Below are positions 10,071-24,176 of a stretch of 64,000 bases of DNA, piece after piece; position 1 is the stretch's first letter, and each line of letters begins with the position of its first letter. This DNA comes from Gloeopeniophorella convolvens (Eukaryota; Basidiomycota; Agaricomycetes; Russulales). Below the pieces are notes generated by a model. The model was given only the letters and a program-made list of their open reading frames with translations. It was not told the origin of the DNA and ran no database searches. The stretch covers positions 124,001-188,000 of the forward strand of contig WTXD01000019.1 of NCBI GenBank assembly GCA_022496205.1, written 5' to 3'. Position numbers and translations under genes: made by a program.

Positions 10071-11733
10071 ATGGTTCGCAAGGCTGCGCCCGCCGAGTCA
10101 CCTCTCCCTTCGCTGTCTCCATCGCCGTCGCCGGCATTGCAGACTGCGTGCGCTGCGCCACCGCCATCACCTGCGCTGTGGTCTACTCTTACTGCGCCGG
10201 ATTCTCCAGGTGTCCCGCCGGATCTTGTGGTGCTAGAGTCATCGACTGGCCGCCTCGTTCTTTATCCGGAGCGCAAGGATGCCATATTCTCCAAGGTAAA
10301 AGAAGAGCTCGACGAAGCGCCGTTCATCGCGTCGTTCGTTGGAGAGGGCCGCCCTCTCAGAGCAGTGTGCTAGTGAGTTACAGCCATATTCCCCGCATCT
10401 CTCCTCTGACGTGCAACATTTCGACAGTCCAGCATGGCCCAATGGCGAGCTTGTCCCAGTCAACGCGCTGGCGGATTACTACCGCCAGTATGAATGGGAG
10501 ATGCCGTTTTGCTTCTGCAAGATCCGCACTGGTTTTTACCACCCCGTTCGATTCTATATCCCATCAGGCCTCGAGAGCCAGAACTACGGACGCCCTTCGC
10601 TGGTCTGCCCTCGTGGGAAATGCCCATACTGGAGTAAGTGGTTTCGCGTTGGTCTATTTGCCGGTCTTAACTTCTGTCGATAGTCGATCTCCCTGAGCTT
10701 CGCGCTCGCCTTCAGCAACTCCCGTGGAAGATATATGATCTCCGTGATAGTAAGACATGTACTAAATATATTTCGGTCATTGCTGACTTGGCGCCGTATT
10801 GTAGATCCTCTGCCCGCCTCGTATGGGATCACGACGCCGACGCCTCGCTCTACTCAGAGTCGTGTGGGCACGTCTGAGACACCCACTAAAAAGACCAGTG
10901 AGTGAGATGTACGATACTTAGATATTCTCAGACTAACACATTCAAATCTAGTCGCTCGGTCGCCCCTTCTTCGTCGTCTCATGCCTTTGAAGGGCATAGA
11001 CACGTCTAACCCAGCTGCGAAAGAGGAAACGCCTCCGCCTCTGTTTCCTCCCTCTTCAACTCTCGAGGCTCCCAAAGCCGTGGTTACCCAGACGCTCTCG
11101 GACTCGGGAACGCCTCACTCGCAGGCTACACTCGAGCGCGTGGACAGTTGGCCGCCCCCACCCTCAACGCAAGTACCGCGCAAGGACGTGAGTGAGTAAC
11201 AACTTTGATTAGTAGCTACTTTACTTCAATTACTGACAAATACCTTAGTATACATCACGGATTCCTCTGAGGACTCTGACACGTTCCTCGTAGACGATAA
11301 CGAAAGGAAGCCGAACGTGAGCGCGAGGCTTTGGCAGGAAAATCTTGAGGCCCTGTTGGCTCCTCTCAAGTATGAGGACTGTCAGGCCCTGATCCTCAAG
11401 ATCCTCGACCCCGAGAGTCCCGGGCTGGCCCTGGAGGACTTTGTTCGCGCGGTTGCGAAGTGCCCGCAGTGCAACCTCCTCATGGCTTCATGCCTTCTGC
11501 GTGACCATGACTGCGTGTCAAGGTATGAGTCCCCCATCCCGGTCATTCCAGTGGGGCGTCCGCGTGGCCCTAAGAAGCGGCGCATTTCACTTGCGTCGCA
11601 CTCCACTGTCGCACGCGAGAAAGCCGAAGCTGCAAAGCGAGCGGCGAAAGGCAAGGCGCGGGCGAGTCCAAAGGGACGCGCAGCTACTTCGAAGGCAAAC
11701 GCGCGCGCGGGTCCAAGTTCGACCAGGATTTGA
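10071..11733 (+). CDS. GRF-like zinc-finger protein, function unknown
   Basis: Six exons: 10071-10372, 10428-10633, 10684-10749, 10805-10897, 10952-11191, 11249-11733. They give about 463 residues and all introns keep phase. After a Ser/Pro-rich start, residues about 129-169 read CFC...N-Y-G-R-P...CPRGKCPYW. This is the C-x-C / G-R / C / C-x-(Y/F)-W layout of GRF zinc fingers, which bind single-stranded nucleic acid in Top3-, Neil3- and APE2-type proteins. A second cysteine cluster near the end (C374-P-Q-C377 with H389 and C391) could bind another zinc. The tail is very basic (KKRR and many Lys/Ala/Arg). A nucleic-acid-binding nuclear protein is likely. It lies in the transposon-rich island, so a mobile-element origin is possible. 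The ATG at 10071 follows a leader intron acceptor. Confidence 0.8.
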
Positions 11734-12091
11734 GTTGATCCCCCACGCGTCTTCGTCTCGTTACTCTCGGAGGACGAGTCGAAGCAAAATTGAGCTCTCC
11801 CGCTCGTTACTATTATAGAGCTGTGGTATGAGCCTATATACCTTGCTACCAGTCTTGTCCTATGTTCACCTTACTTAGATGTCGTGCTTCCTCTTGTCTT
11901 AGCCTATGTCCCCACATTTGATAGGTTCTTTCTGTTTTAAACTACTGGCAGTGCTTACTTCTGCTGAAGAATACACGGGTTTATCAGCCAACTATGATAT
12001 TCGTGTGGGCTAGTAAGATTCAAGTTGTATGAGCGTGAACCCGCCCGCATGGGACCCTAATGGTCCCGGCTCGATAAGATACATTGCAGGT
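11734..12091. other. intergenic, no gene seen
   Basis: 3' flank between the GRF-like gene and the convergent cyclin pseudogene; T-rich, with nothing identified. Confidence 0.6.
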
Positions 12092-12731
12092 TCATACTGC
12101 CCACGCGGTATATGCGTACTGGCCATGGATCGTCTTGGGCTTTTGGGGCGGCGCGCTAGCTGCGGGCACCGCAGCGGTGCGCGGCGACAGAACTCGAGTG
12201 GGGGGCGAAGAGGTATAAGCCGGACTCGGATAACCGGCGCCGCATCCTTGAGCATCGGGATGCGAGGGGTAAATGAGGGAATGATGCTGGCAGTGCTGGA
12301 CGTTGGGTGGGCGAACGACGCCGGCACGGCGGGAGGGAGGACGACGGTGGGGTAGGGACCAGGTCCCTGGATGTTGCGGCGGACGCGTGCCTTAAGTCCC
12401 GCAGAGTGGTGGGTTCCACATTGAGCTGCCACTCCAGGTAGGAGCACATCTCGCGCTCCATCTGGTTGATCTCCCGGAGAGCGAACATACCCTGGCCAAC
12501 AATGCACCACGACTTGTTCGAGTAGGTGTCGTCGCAGATGATCTTGGACGCCAGCATGAAGGCTGAAATGAGCAGCCGATGACCCGAAGAGCCCTTGACG
12601 GCCGAGAACCGTGCCTTGAGGCGCTGTAACAGGTACAACGCTGCGAAGGTGACGGACGTGTGGAGACACGTCCGGTGGAGCGCATAGGCGATGAAGTGGT
12701 CCAGCCAGGAAGTAGAGGTCGTCAAGAGCAA
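12092..12731 (-). pseudogene. PCL/Pho80-type cyclin fragment
   Basis: The core of a fungal cyclin box is clear: FIAYALHRTCLHTSVTFAAL, then SGHRLLISAFMLASKIICDD, TYSNKSWCIVGQGMFALREI and NQMEREMCSYLEWQLNVEP. The usual first exon before it is missing, with no start codon or acceptor to reach one. At about 12385 the frame must shift by one base (TTAAGG where TTCAAGG is expected) to continue as ARVRRNIQGPGPYPTVVLP. A second shift near 12240 reaches the family-like tail ending AYTAWAV. Such cyclins pair with Pho85-like kinases. Truncation plus two shifts argue for a real pseudogene, unlike the single-shift genes elsewhere. Confidence 0.75.
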
Positions 12732-13453
12732 GAAATGAAGAGATAAGTGGAGGTTTTAGGATCAATGTTGCAGAACCAGAGAGCAAGGTTGTGACCGGCA
12801 TGCGACAGAGACTAAGGTGAACTTTGTGCCCGCCGGTTGGAGCGCAAGTCGCGTTCCGCTCTCGGACTTCCGAACGGGCCGCCTTCCCGGATCCCTTCCC
12901 GGTACCCCCGTTTACTCCCACTTCTGCCTCGTTCGACTCATTCCTCTCTATCTCCCTCATATAAAAATTAACCCCAGTCTCAGAGTTTACAGATTAATTA
13001 CGAATGAGAAGACTACGCAATAAAAGACAAATTTATGACGCCCGCATTGTCACTTTGGTATGGTTTACTCTTAGGCTTGGCCTTGGCCTTGCCCAAGCTC
13101 CCGGATATCCATATGGTTTCTCCAATGTAACTACGCCAAACGAGTCATGTATCACTTTAGTATAATATCTAGTTGTCGACGTTCGAATGTCATCATTTCC
13201 ACATCCGCGTTACTCTTTTTGCCCCGCTCAATGACCCGACGTTCACCGGTTGTGGCGACTCAGCTGACTCTCGCGCGAATATGCGCGGGTTGCTTTGTAG
13301 CGGTATAATTGGAGAGTGTGTATTCAGAATGTCTTGTGAGACTTTTTCCTGATCTGTTTCACCTCAGGCGATGGGGGAAGTATCGGTTGAATCGACGTTG
13401 AGACTCTGGCGTCTGGCCCATCTGCGCGATGTTTTTTGGATCCTGCGGGTACG
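12732..13453. other. intergenic, no gene seen
   Basis: Lies between the cyclin fragment and the 3' end of the MULE transposase gene. I searched for a terminal inverted repeat of the MULE and found none that matches the other side. Confidence 0.5.
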
Positions 13454-16400
13454 TTAGCATAGGGGATGAGATATGATACGCATGAACAAACTCGTGCTGT
13501 GATCCTCTACTTCGTCCACGCGTCTCTTGGCTAGCACTTTGGTCCCGATTATGGCGCGAAGGTTGTCGAGGAGATCCAGAAAGTTTTCCATCTCTAAGTC
13601 GGTTTCACCAAGCGTGCTGATGTCGCTAACGTTGTGAAGAAGGCCGTGGAGTCTTGGCGCAAGAGTCTTGATGTCGAATCGAATTCTTTGCTCTAACTGA
13701 ATCTCGATAGCGTGTTGATTACTGCCTTGATTCAACTCCTAAACAGTCCGTTCAGATGTCGCGTTCAATCGCAAAACCCGCGCACGCGGAAAGGGTTGCA
13801 GCACGTACCCAGTAGCCAGCGCCCGTGGCGTCATTGCCCCCACCGCTCAAGTCGCAGGCAAACGTTCCATCGTCTCCTGCAAATTCATCGGAAACCAATT
13901 CCGGGTCATCTGCGAGGTGAGCGAGGTCGCTGAGCTGGAGTTCAGCTGCAAGAAGGGAGGGTGCTTCCATCAAGCGAGCCTCGTGTATAGAATCAGCTGC
14001 CGAATGAGGCGGTTGCATGTTTGGCGGAGGGGTCGTCCCCGCATATCCGCGTGGATAATCTGAGAAGCAAAGTGGCCCGGTCGGGGCATCATCTGAGTCG
14101 GATTGTTCAGAAGTCGTGGTGTAGATCTCGATAGCTTCCTTGAGTGAAGATGGAAAGTGGCCAGTCCATCGCAACTGTCCAGTCAGCGTCCAGTGCAGAA
14201 TGAGATATTTGAAGGCACGCAGATGCTTGCATGCTCCACCACGCTGTAGCCAGTCTGCGCAAGTGCAGGTTGCAGCGCCGCGCGTGTGTATTGTGATCCA
14301 GTAGCGTTCGTGCGGCTGTACTGAGCCTGAGTCAGAGGATGCCGACGTCGCACAAGTCGCCCAGAGCTCGCTTTCGTTGAGCGAAGGGATGGACCGAACC
14401 CTATGAGAGCGGATGATGGCCAATGCCGATTTTTCCCTATTCGAGTCATCCGCAAACCACGCGAACGGGCGAGGCGTCCCGGATGCAAGCCCAGTACCTG
14501 TGCGCGCGCCAGGGAGGGCTGCACCGCCCGCTGCCGCGGCGAAGCGCGAGGCACGCCAAGAGGCAGCCTCGTTCCGTTGTCGCACTAGAGCATAGATGTG
14601 GGGTATGATGTGTCGAATGAGGTGGAGAATGAGAACGTCGAATCGCAAGCGACGTCTGGAATGCTGCCACTGCGGCAGGTACTTGTTCTTAAATACACCA
14701 TTGAAGGATTCTAAATGGTTAGTTGTTGGCAGGACGCCCTCTACAGGAATCCCAGGCGTGATGCAGCTTGAATCCGCCCAAGCTGAGACCAGCTCTTCCA
14801 AAGATCCTCGGGCATCCAGTATTTGCTCAGGTAGGATAAAAACGCAAGCCCGCCGTCGGCAGTTGGCTTACTGGCTGCGTCTCCTTGAAGATTTTGAAGG
14901 TACTGCCGTTCTTCTTCGATCAGCGACAGTGCATGAGAATACTCCGTCGACTGGAGAAGCCTGTAACAAGGTGTCATTTGGGGATGATGAGAGTAAGACA
15001 GTATGACTCACACCGTCTCGAGCTGTCGGATTCGCGTGAGGACGTGACCGCCCCAAGACGAGTCCTTCGAATTGCGCAACACAAGGCTGCGCTTATTCGT
15101 CCAGCATTGCCGCAGGTGGAATTTGCATAGGAGGAGCGTGACTGATGGCCACGTCGTGATCAACGCGCCGCGCTCCTTCACATCGGTATCTGTGATCACT
15201 ACAGCCGGTTCGAAGACTCGCGATCGCGCTGCTGGCCGCGAAGAAAGCCAGGTCTTCCATGTTTGCAAAAGGTGGGACAGGATCGGCGTATCATAGCCTG
15301 CATGTGTCGCAATCGTTCCAGAAGGAGCAGAGAACAAAAATAGAGCAACTGGGAGGCCCTTGCCCTTTGGGTCTAGTCCCATAGCGATCCAAAGGAGCAG
15401 CCGTGAAGAGGAGACACCGAACGTCCCATCTAGGATGAGCTGCGATCCATGGACGCACGCCCATGCTGCAACTTCCATATCCGACGTGGATATGAAAACT
15501 TTGAAGCGATCACCTTCTTCAGCGCGCCGGTTGTAGTGAAAAATGGCACTTGCAATGTCCGGCTTGAAATTGACTGAGGATTCGTTTAGCCACTCATCTA
15601 TGTTGACCTCCGCACGCTGCTTCACGTCAATCCCGTGGGAGCGATGGTGGTGGACGTAGAGTCGACTGAAATCGGATGGTTGGAGGGTGTAGCGGTGGTT
15701 TGCTGAGGTGGGATCCGTCATCGTCTGGTCTCGGTAGGCTTGGCGTTTACACAGGACGACGTTCCGTGTCTGGATTGACGTTATGCTAGGGGAAATTCAC
15801 TGATCAGTAACCGGTCTATTCAGCAGGAGTCCAGACTTACGTCGCGCCCTCTTGGAGTTGCTGGAGTGCAACTTCGAAAACGTGCGGGTGCAGAGGAACC
15901 GGCGGCATCCGCTTCATCACGCTCGCGCGGCATGCTTCATTGTGCTCGAGGATGCCGATGACACGGCGAATACGACCAGTGAGGCTGTCGTAAGTAATGT
16001 CCGCGTGGGCGAGACACCCCGTGAAGTCGTATGGGGCACAGCGTGCCCACTCTTGTTTTTGCTTTTTTGTGGGCTTTTTTTGTCCCGCAGTCTGGCGAGC
16101 TGATGTACTATATCCACAAGTGCTTTACATTATGAGACTGATTGTCAGAGGGAGAGGATGCCCCGCAGACGTACCATTGCACGAGAATGCGAATGGTCCA
16201 GCTTTGCTTGGATGGCCATCGCGATGACCAAACCTTCATCCAACGACTTTCCAGCTGTTCCAGTGCCTTTGAGCTGAGGTGGTGGTCTTTCAGCAGACGG
16301 TGCGCCGATTCTTGTGACTCGGCGCCGTCATCGTACGACACACGAAACTCGGTTTTGCTCTGGTACATATCCTCAATGGCATTGACTTGATCTTTGATGC

Positions 16401-16600
16401 ACCAGAGTTGTTCGACCGGCACCTGTATTGATCACGACGTTCACCGGGGAATCTTCAAAAGTTGAAGAAATCAGTCATACCTTCGCGCCCTCGCTTAACA
16501 CATCGCCCGCAACGGCAGCGCATAATTGCTGCCGGTCATCCAAGGGTGGCGATGAGGTTGCGCTGGGCTCCGCTTGAGAAAGGTGGAATAGTTTTGGCAT
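13454..16600 (-). CDS. MULE-type transposase with SWIM zinc finger (one-base frameshift)
   Basis: Exons: 16600-16481, 16422-16175, 16107-15841, 15785-15012, 14960-13809, 13738-13454; about 948 residues once one base is restored. Order: an N-terminal region with the usual GCLAHADI...LEHNEAC segment (DNA-binding part of fungal MULEs); the MULE transposase core with DDE acids at LILDGTFG, VVITDTD and the Glu of TTNHLESFNG; then a SWIM finger, CTCADWLQRGGACKH. The tail is acidic. Near 14745-14755 the frame slips: SQLGRIQAASRLG leads to a stop, while PVEGVLPTTNHLESF follows in the next frame; one extra G in GGGATT would join them. Terminal inverted repeats were not found, so the element's limits are unknown. 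It could be active in the genome if the slip is a sequence error. Confidence 0.88.
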
Positions 16601-17767
16601 ACAATGTATTCAATGCCGGAAGGTTGCGCACTAGGAGACAGCAGAGGAGAGAGGGGGGGAGACAAGACAGAGTCTCCCAGGACGCAGAGGTACCCCAACT
16701 GCCAGCGAGACAAGGCGCGCAGCAAGATCCATGCGCGCATAAGGTCTAGCAAGATCTTGGGATCTTCGGAGAGCATAAAAAAATGTCGCTGGACGCGAAG
16801 AAGAAGGAGTGCGATGTCGCAATGTTGCGCGCGATCAGGATGCTACAGGAAACAAATCAGACGTTGCTATAGGAGATAGGCTAGTGTACATACCGCTCTC
16901 TTGCATTTGGCCACTTCGAGCAGCAATACGGAGCCCGCGCTGTCGTTTCAGAGCCTCGGGGGTAGACTGAACGCAAATCCCGGCGTGCCCGAGACACCCG
17001 GCTACTGCGCGCTCTCTGCACCACTTCACGACCCTTCAAGGGCAATGATCTGTTACCAGGGCCTTACCTGCGCCCATATTTTGGAATGCATGCAGCCACG
17101 CGACCCTCGACTGTGCGAGGGAGCCATTTTACTCATTCGAGGTGCTAACTTGAAGAAATTTGCATACAGTTCCTGGTGCTGCGGCCCCTTGGACCGATTT
17201 GGAACCGGAGGACAACAGTTTGCATTGCGAGTGGAGCTCCGTATCTAAACATTTTAGGTAGTGGCTGAAAAAGGGAGAGGCGGGAGGGCCGACGTAGTAC
17301 CGCTTCAAGCAGAGGGCGGGAGGACTGGTCTAGAGCTTGTGACAGCGTGACAAGACGATTAGATATGATAAAGGCCTTTATCTCGCTATTTAGACGCCCA
17401 TCTGTCAAAAAAACGATGGCGTCATTTGTTACTGCCAGCATGCCAATGCAGCGCAGCGCGGCTGCGCGCATATCGAGTTGTTTGCTCGCTGTATTTGTCA
17501 GGTATTTGTCTCCCAGCCAGTATTGTGTATGCTTATTTGTGCACCGATGTGTAATCAGGCGTGACCCCGGCGCGCCCGACTGCCGACCGGCGCACCGATA
17601 TAAGTATCATGAGAAGGTCATGCGAGGAACGATGTCTAATTCAACATACATCTTTCTGAGTCTATGTGACTACCGGCGTACAGTAGTCGTGTTTTTCGTG
17701 TTTTTCTACTTCCACCGGCTACGCTCTCCATAGCCTCCGTAACTGCCGAACGATAGCGCTAGATTGA
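16601..17767. other. intergenic, no gene supported
   Basis: 5' flank of the MULE gene and beyond. A minus-strand frame at 17145-17471 has a protein-like stretch but no start, splice partner or recognised domain, so it is not called. The area is more AT-rich than the gene blocks. Confidence 0.5.
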
Positions 17768-18735
17768 TCACGGTGCCGCGGGTGGCTTGGCGAGATCAAG
17801 CACCATCGTCATCTCGTCCGCACTCCTGCTCTCGACCCTACAGCGCACTAACCGGAACCCAGAGAGAGGAACTCGTTGCCCGCTCGAGTACACGAACGCG
17901 CTGTCCGCAGGCAGGTAGTATATCTTTTCGGGTGCGCTGCTGCTGGCCGGCGCTGCGCTTGGAGCAAGCTGCGGCTGGCCAGAAGCATACTCCATCGCGA
18001 GCGCAGACGTGACCAGGTTCCGCATCACGTCGTCCTGTCGTCAGGAATCGGCGCCGGGGCGCGCTCAGCGATGGCACACAGCCCTAAATGGAGAACGAAC
18101 GCTGCGTACCGGAACTGTCGGAAGCTGGCAGTCTACGCTGGACTGGGAGAAAGGTCCGGGATCCGCGGGAGCCGGTTCAATCTCTGCTTCCACGGCTGCA
18201 GAAGGGGCCCCTGGACGCATGCCATCCTAGGAGCCCGCGTCAGTGTAAGTGACTCTTCGCCATCATATTACAGGGGCTACAAACACTTACTGCTAGGGCT
18301 TGAGCTTGCTGCTGTGGAGCGGTAGGCTCGAAGGGCCCTTGTTGAACGAGCATACTCATCCTCTCGACTTCTAAGTTGTATAGGTGCTGCTCGAATGCGC
18401 TGAGGATAGGCGCGTGCGTGGTGCCGGCTCCCTGAGTGGAAGCTTCCGTGCACATATACACATAGTCGTGCCAAGCGGAGTCTACAGGAGGAAACCCGCC
18501 AGAGGTGTGGGCGGCAGTGGTGGGATGGACAGCGCTGGACGCGCTGAAAGAAACTCAGGGCGAAAGTGGACATGCGCGACCACCTGACTCACCGATTTGC
18601 GGACGCGATTGACCTCAGTTGCCCAGACGACGGTACGTGAGGCACTGGCTGCATTGAGGGACGCAGATGTTGTGAGCGGTCGGCGCGACGCCCGAGGCGG
18701 GAGCGCCTGTCAAGGAACGCGGCACCACGGTTCAT
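17768..18735 (-). CDS. orphan protein of about 259 residues
   Basis: Four exons: 18735-18593, 18543-18291, 18226-18110, 18034-17768, all with GT...AG introns that keep one frame, which is the main argument that this is a real gene. The product is Ser/Pro/Ala-rich. A central segment (SAFEQHLYNLEVERMSMLVQ) may form a helix. The more ordered tail runs YYLPADSAFVYSSGQRVPLS and ends VLDLAKPPAAP. I recognise no domain. A TATA-like TTATAGAAGG lies about 80 bp upstream of the chosen ATG. It neighbours the MULE, so it may be lineage-specific. Confidence 0.6.
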
Positions 18736-19619
18736 AATCTCCAAGTTTGGTACGGTCGGGTCAAGTGGTTTGAAGGAGATGCAGCTAGAACTGCTGAGAA
18801 ATAGAGTGGGGTAGGGTCCTTCTATAAGCTCCCAAAGCGAAAGCCGTATTTTGTACGCCGGGCGGCGCCTCTGGCGGGCACAAGATGATGCTTTGTTGTG
18901 ACCTAGTTACGCAGAGCTGGATCGTGGGGCTGTGGTCGGTATGTGGTGTCTTCCTCAGGTCGTGTAGCAGCTTTGCACTTATCTTTTCGGGTCACAATGG
19001 CGGAGACACGAGGTAGATGGCTAATGTCAGGGTGTTACGAAATTTGCAAAGCTGGTTCCTGAATACGCCCACTAGGAATCACCGGGCCCGGGTTGGATAC
19101 CTGTCATGGGTGTACGTTATCATCTCTGTCCAATAATCTTTCAATGATGAATCGCGTTGCATGTGGCATGCGTGGGGTAGGGAATCAGAGTATGGCGTGA
19201 GACTTGCGCGCAGATGGCATCCAAGAGTGGTGTGTATCCGGCGCGGCGTGTGCTAGGGATTTTGGCGATGTAGAGTTGTGGAAGCTAGATATTAGGATCG
19301 TTTCTCGTGGAGACTTTGCTGCGGCATCTATATCCGGATATTAGGGGTTTTTCGTATGCAGAAGAAGGATAGCAAGTCGGCCGACCCTCTGACAGCTTCG
19401 GAACGTTCTTGCCATGTAAGAATGGTTCGCTTCACACAACCAAGAAGAAGTTAGAATGAGGCGCACCCTACCAAAAGAGGAGTGGATGCGCAGTGGCTGA
19501 TGAACCACAGAAATTGCCGTAAGTCGTATTGGGGTTGTAAATGGTCAGTGCTTCTTACACTTCGTCAAGTCCGGATTGAGGCCGTGCCAACCCTACTCAA
19601 CGGTGAGTAATATCTAAAC
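18736..19619. other. intergenic, no gene seen
   Basis: 884 bp between two minus-strand genes; nothing identified beyond the upstream gene's promoter region. Confidence 0.55.
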
Positions 19620-21047
19620 TCAACGCCAACGAAGCCAGCGCCGAAGGAGGTCGCGAAGTCCGAGGACCGCTCCAGGAGCCTCTTCGTCGCGCAAGCGCCC
19701 TCCATCACAGTCCTCCTCCTCGTGGGGTGATCCGGATCGTTGTCTGCTTGCGCTTGCTGTGCGCAGCTGCCCGGCTAATTCTTGTAAGATCTCTTCGCCA
19801 CTCTCTTCGTAGGCCTTTCTAAGTTCGACTGATCGCACGTAGTATGGCCGCCGCACAGCATAAGGCGCCAACGTATTGTACTTGCGTACGAGCGAGTTGA
19901 TCTCCGCGAGGGCTGACTCGTGATATGCCTCTTCGCGCGCCTCCCATTCGGCATCGATCAGAGCACGCGCGTCAGCAAGGGTGAAGTCTTCTATCGGCCG
20001 GAGAGAGAGCGTGAGCATGCGCACGGCGCGGCGTATCCATGATTGTTTCAGGACGGCACGGAAGGTGGAGATAGCGGCTTCAAGTTCGCCTTGGGCATCG
20101 ACCCAAGGAGGCGCAGCACCTTGCCGTTGAACGATGCGGTTCATGAGAAACTCCTCGCGTGCGATGAACGGGTTATTCTCATCGCTGGCCCGCTGCAGGG
20201 GCTTCCCGCGGCCCTTTATGCTCCGGAAGTGGCCTTCTAGTCGAGCACGCTGCGAAGATAGTGAGCGCCCGGTTCGTGGCTCAGGGATGCCACATGCCTC
20301 AATACGCTCTTCAATGAGACCTGCCCATCCCTTCATGCTGACCGGGTTACGTGGTACGTGTACCGGCGTGCTACCATGTGGAGTCTTGATCCCGAGTCGA
20401 TAGTCCAGAGTAGATTCCTTCGCCTGCGTGATACGCCCCGCAATTTGCGATCGCTTCTTCGCATCGCGGTCTTTCTTACGCATTCGCTCGTCGTCCGGAT
20501 CAGCGGGGGTGCTGCGGGAGGGGCCCGTAGCAGACGCGGGGAAGCGCCCATAGCGCACGGATGACGTTGCGTGAGAAGGTGCTTTGAAAGTTGTGAGCCA
20601 CGGCTTGTGGCCTTCGACTGCAGGCAGAAGAGGCTCTCCCACACGGTATGTGGGGGGATGTGGAGACGCATCCTGCGCTTCGGATGCCAGCCCGGGAGGG
20701 AGAGAGATCTGGGGTGTGGAACGGCGCAGCTTTTCTTCAGCTGTCTGGATGGTCCCTGTGCGCAGGGGCTTGTATTTGTCCATAAGCATGCGCAGCACCG
20801 CATCTTCCATGCTCTCGTCTCCTGTCCAATTTGCATGCTTTTCTGTTCCGGGCAATATACTGCCGCGTGGAGAAGGGTGGCTTTGTTCAGATTCCTCGCG
20901 CTCCGCGTCCGCGAAGAGCTGAGCGCTCGCGCGATGGTCGGAACTGTAGGCCTTCGTGATCCATAGCAAATTCCCCACCAGAAGAGGCTGTGAAGTGGAT
21001 GGCCTGAGAGTTCTGAGATGATTTGCCTGTAGGGCACGCGAGCTCAT
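19620..21047 (-). CDS. DnaJC28-type (DUF1992) protein, probably mitochondrial
   Basis: A single exon of 475 residues. The start (MSSRALQANHLRTLRP, reaching AYSSD) is basic and Ser-rich without acids, as in a mitochondrial presequence. Residues about 245-335 carry the conserved DnaJ homologue subfamily C member 28 domain: GWAGLIEERIEACGIPEP, then a short helix-turn GKPLQRASDENNPF, and NRIVQRQGAAPPWVDAQGE. No J-domain HPD motif is present, as is common for fungal members. The function is not settled; family members are linked to membrane trafficking or mitochondrial upkeep. The C-terminal tail is Arg/Glu-rich. Confidence 0.85.
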   Translation of the reverse strand: MSSRALQANHLRTLRPSTSQPLLVGNLLWITKAYSSDHRASAQLFADAEREESEQSHPSPRGSILPGTEKHANWTGDESMEDAVLRMLMDKYKPLRTGTIQTAEEKLRRSTPQISLPPGLASEAQDASPHPPTYRVGEPLLPAVEGHKPWLTTFKAPSHATSSVRYGRFPASATGPSRSTPADPDDERMRKKDRDAKKRSQIAGRITQAKESTLDYRLGIKTPHGSTPVHVPRNPVSMKGWAGLIEERIEACGIPEPRTGRSLSSQRARLEGHFRSIKGRGKPLQRASDENNPFIAREEFLMNRIVQRQGAAPPWVDAQGELEAAISTFRAVLKQSWIRRAVRMLTLSLRPIEDFTLADARALIDAEWEAREEAYHESALAEINSLVRKYNTLAPYAVRRPYYVRSVELRKAYEESGEEILQELAGQLRTASASRQRSGSPHEEEDCDGGRLRDEEAPGAVLGLRDLLRRWLRWR

Positions 21048-21961
21048 GGACGATGAGGAGTAGTCTCCTAAAACAGACTTTAGTAACGGAAGACAGTCGT
21101 TCCGTTATAAGGATGAGGAGATGTGTTTAAATCTGTGTCGCCGACCGGTGACGCAGCTCCGGAGAAATCGGGAGCCGCCGGCGACGGTAACCGGTAGCCG
21201 GGCCGGGCGAGTCAATCTTCTATCTTCTCCCTTCCCTTCCCTTCCCTGACAACCTTGGGCTTGAACCTGAGCGCTCGAGCGCTTGAACAGCGGTGAACTT
21301 CAACCATGCCAGAGCTTGGGTTTGAGGTTTGGACAAAACTCCCGGCGCAGCACCATATATCATTCATATGTAGCCACACCCACGACCGCCAATTGTAGAT
21401 ACTTGCAATTGACGATCGCGTCTTGTTGTAGCATCGCTTGCAATTGCTGCGGTTTACTTAAAATGCAGATCAAGAACACATAAAGGCCTGGACAAAGCTT
21501 CAATGAAGCTCAAAATGTGGTGCTATCACGAACGTTCCGCACATCCGGAGGCTGGCACCGAGTCGGGCCTCAGCTCCCGATGTCAACCTTCGAGAATGAA
21601 ATAACTCAAGCGAACCCGAGCCGGGTTCTGAGTCACAAACTCTCCGCAGTGCAGTGCCGGTGAGATCTGGGGTTCCTGAAAATAACCTAACTGCTAGATA
21701 GGCCCTGGATCATAAAAAGCTAAGCGACTCAGCTCCTCTCAACTCCTCCATAGTCGAGAGTTCCTTTATAGGGCTCAGGGTGTGTCACATTCAACCGGCC
21801 GGGGAGCTAAGTCCCCCGGTCGAGTTGTCAACCACAAGTGTCGATCCTCCCGGGCCGCCGTTCACTGACAGGGATCACGATTCCTAGTCGATACAAGCAT
21901 TTATACACTTCTGTACGAGATGTTGATTCTGCCTTATGGAGAAGCTAGAACTGCCTCTTTC
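21048..21961. other. intergenic with a pyrimidine microsatellite and a 14-bp palindrome
   Basis: Contains a (CTTCC)n-like pyrimidine run at about 21223-21248 and the perfect palindrome AGCGCTCGAGCGCT at 21270-21283. No gene seen. Confidence 0.55.

Positions 21962-24176
<2,215 letters not shown>

Noticed and set aside
17145..17471. Minus-strand frame with a protein-like stretch (AVTNDAIVFLTDGRLNSEIK)
   Set aside because: No start context, no in-phase neighbours and no family recognised; insufficient support.
12732..17767. Terminal inverted repeats for the MULE
   Set aside because: I compared both flanks by eye and found no convincing matching ends.
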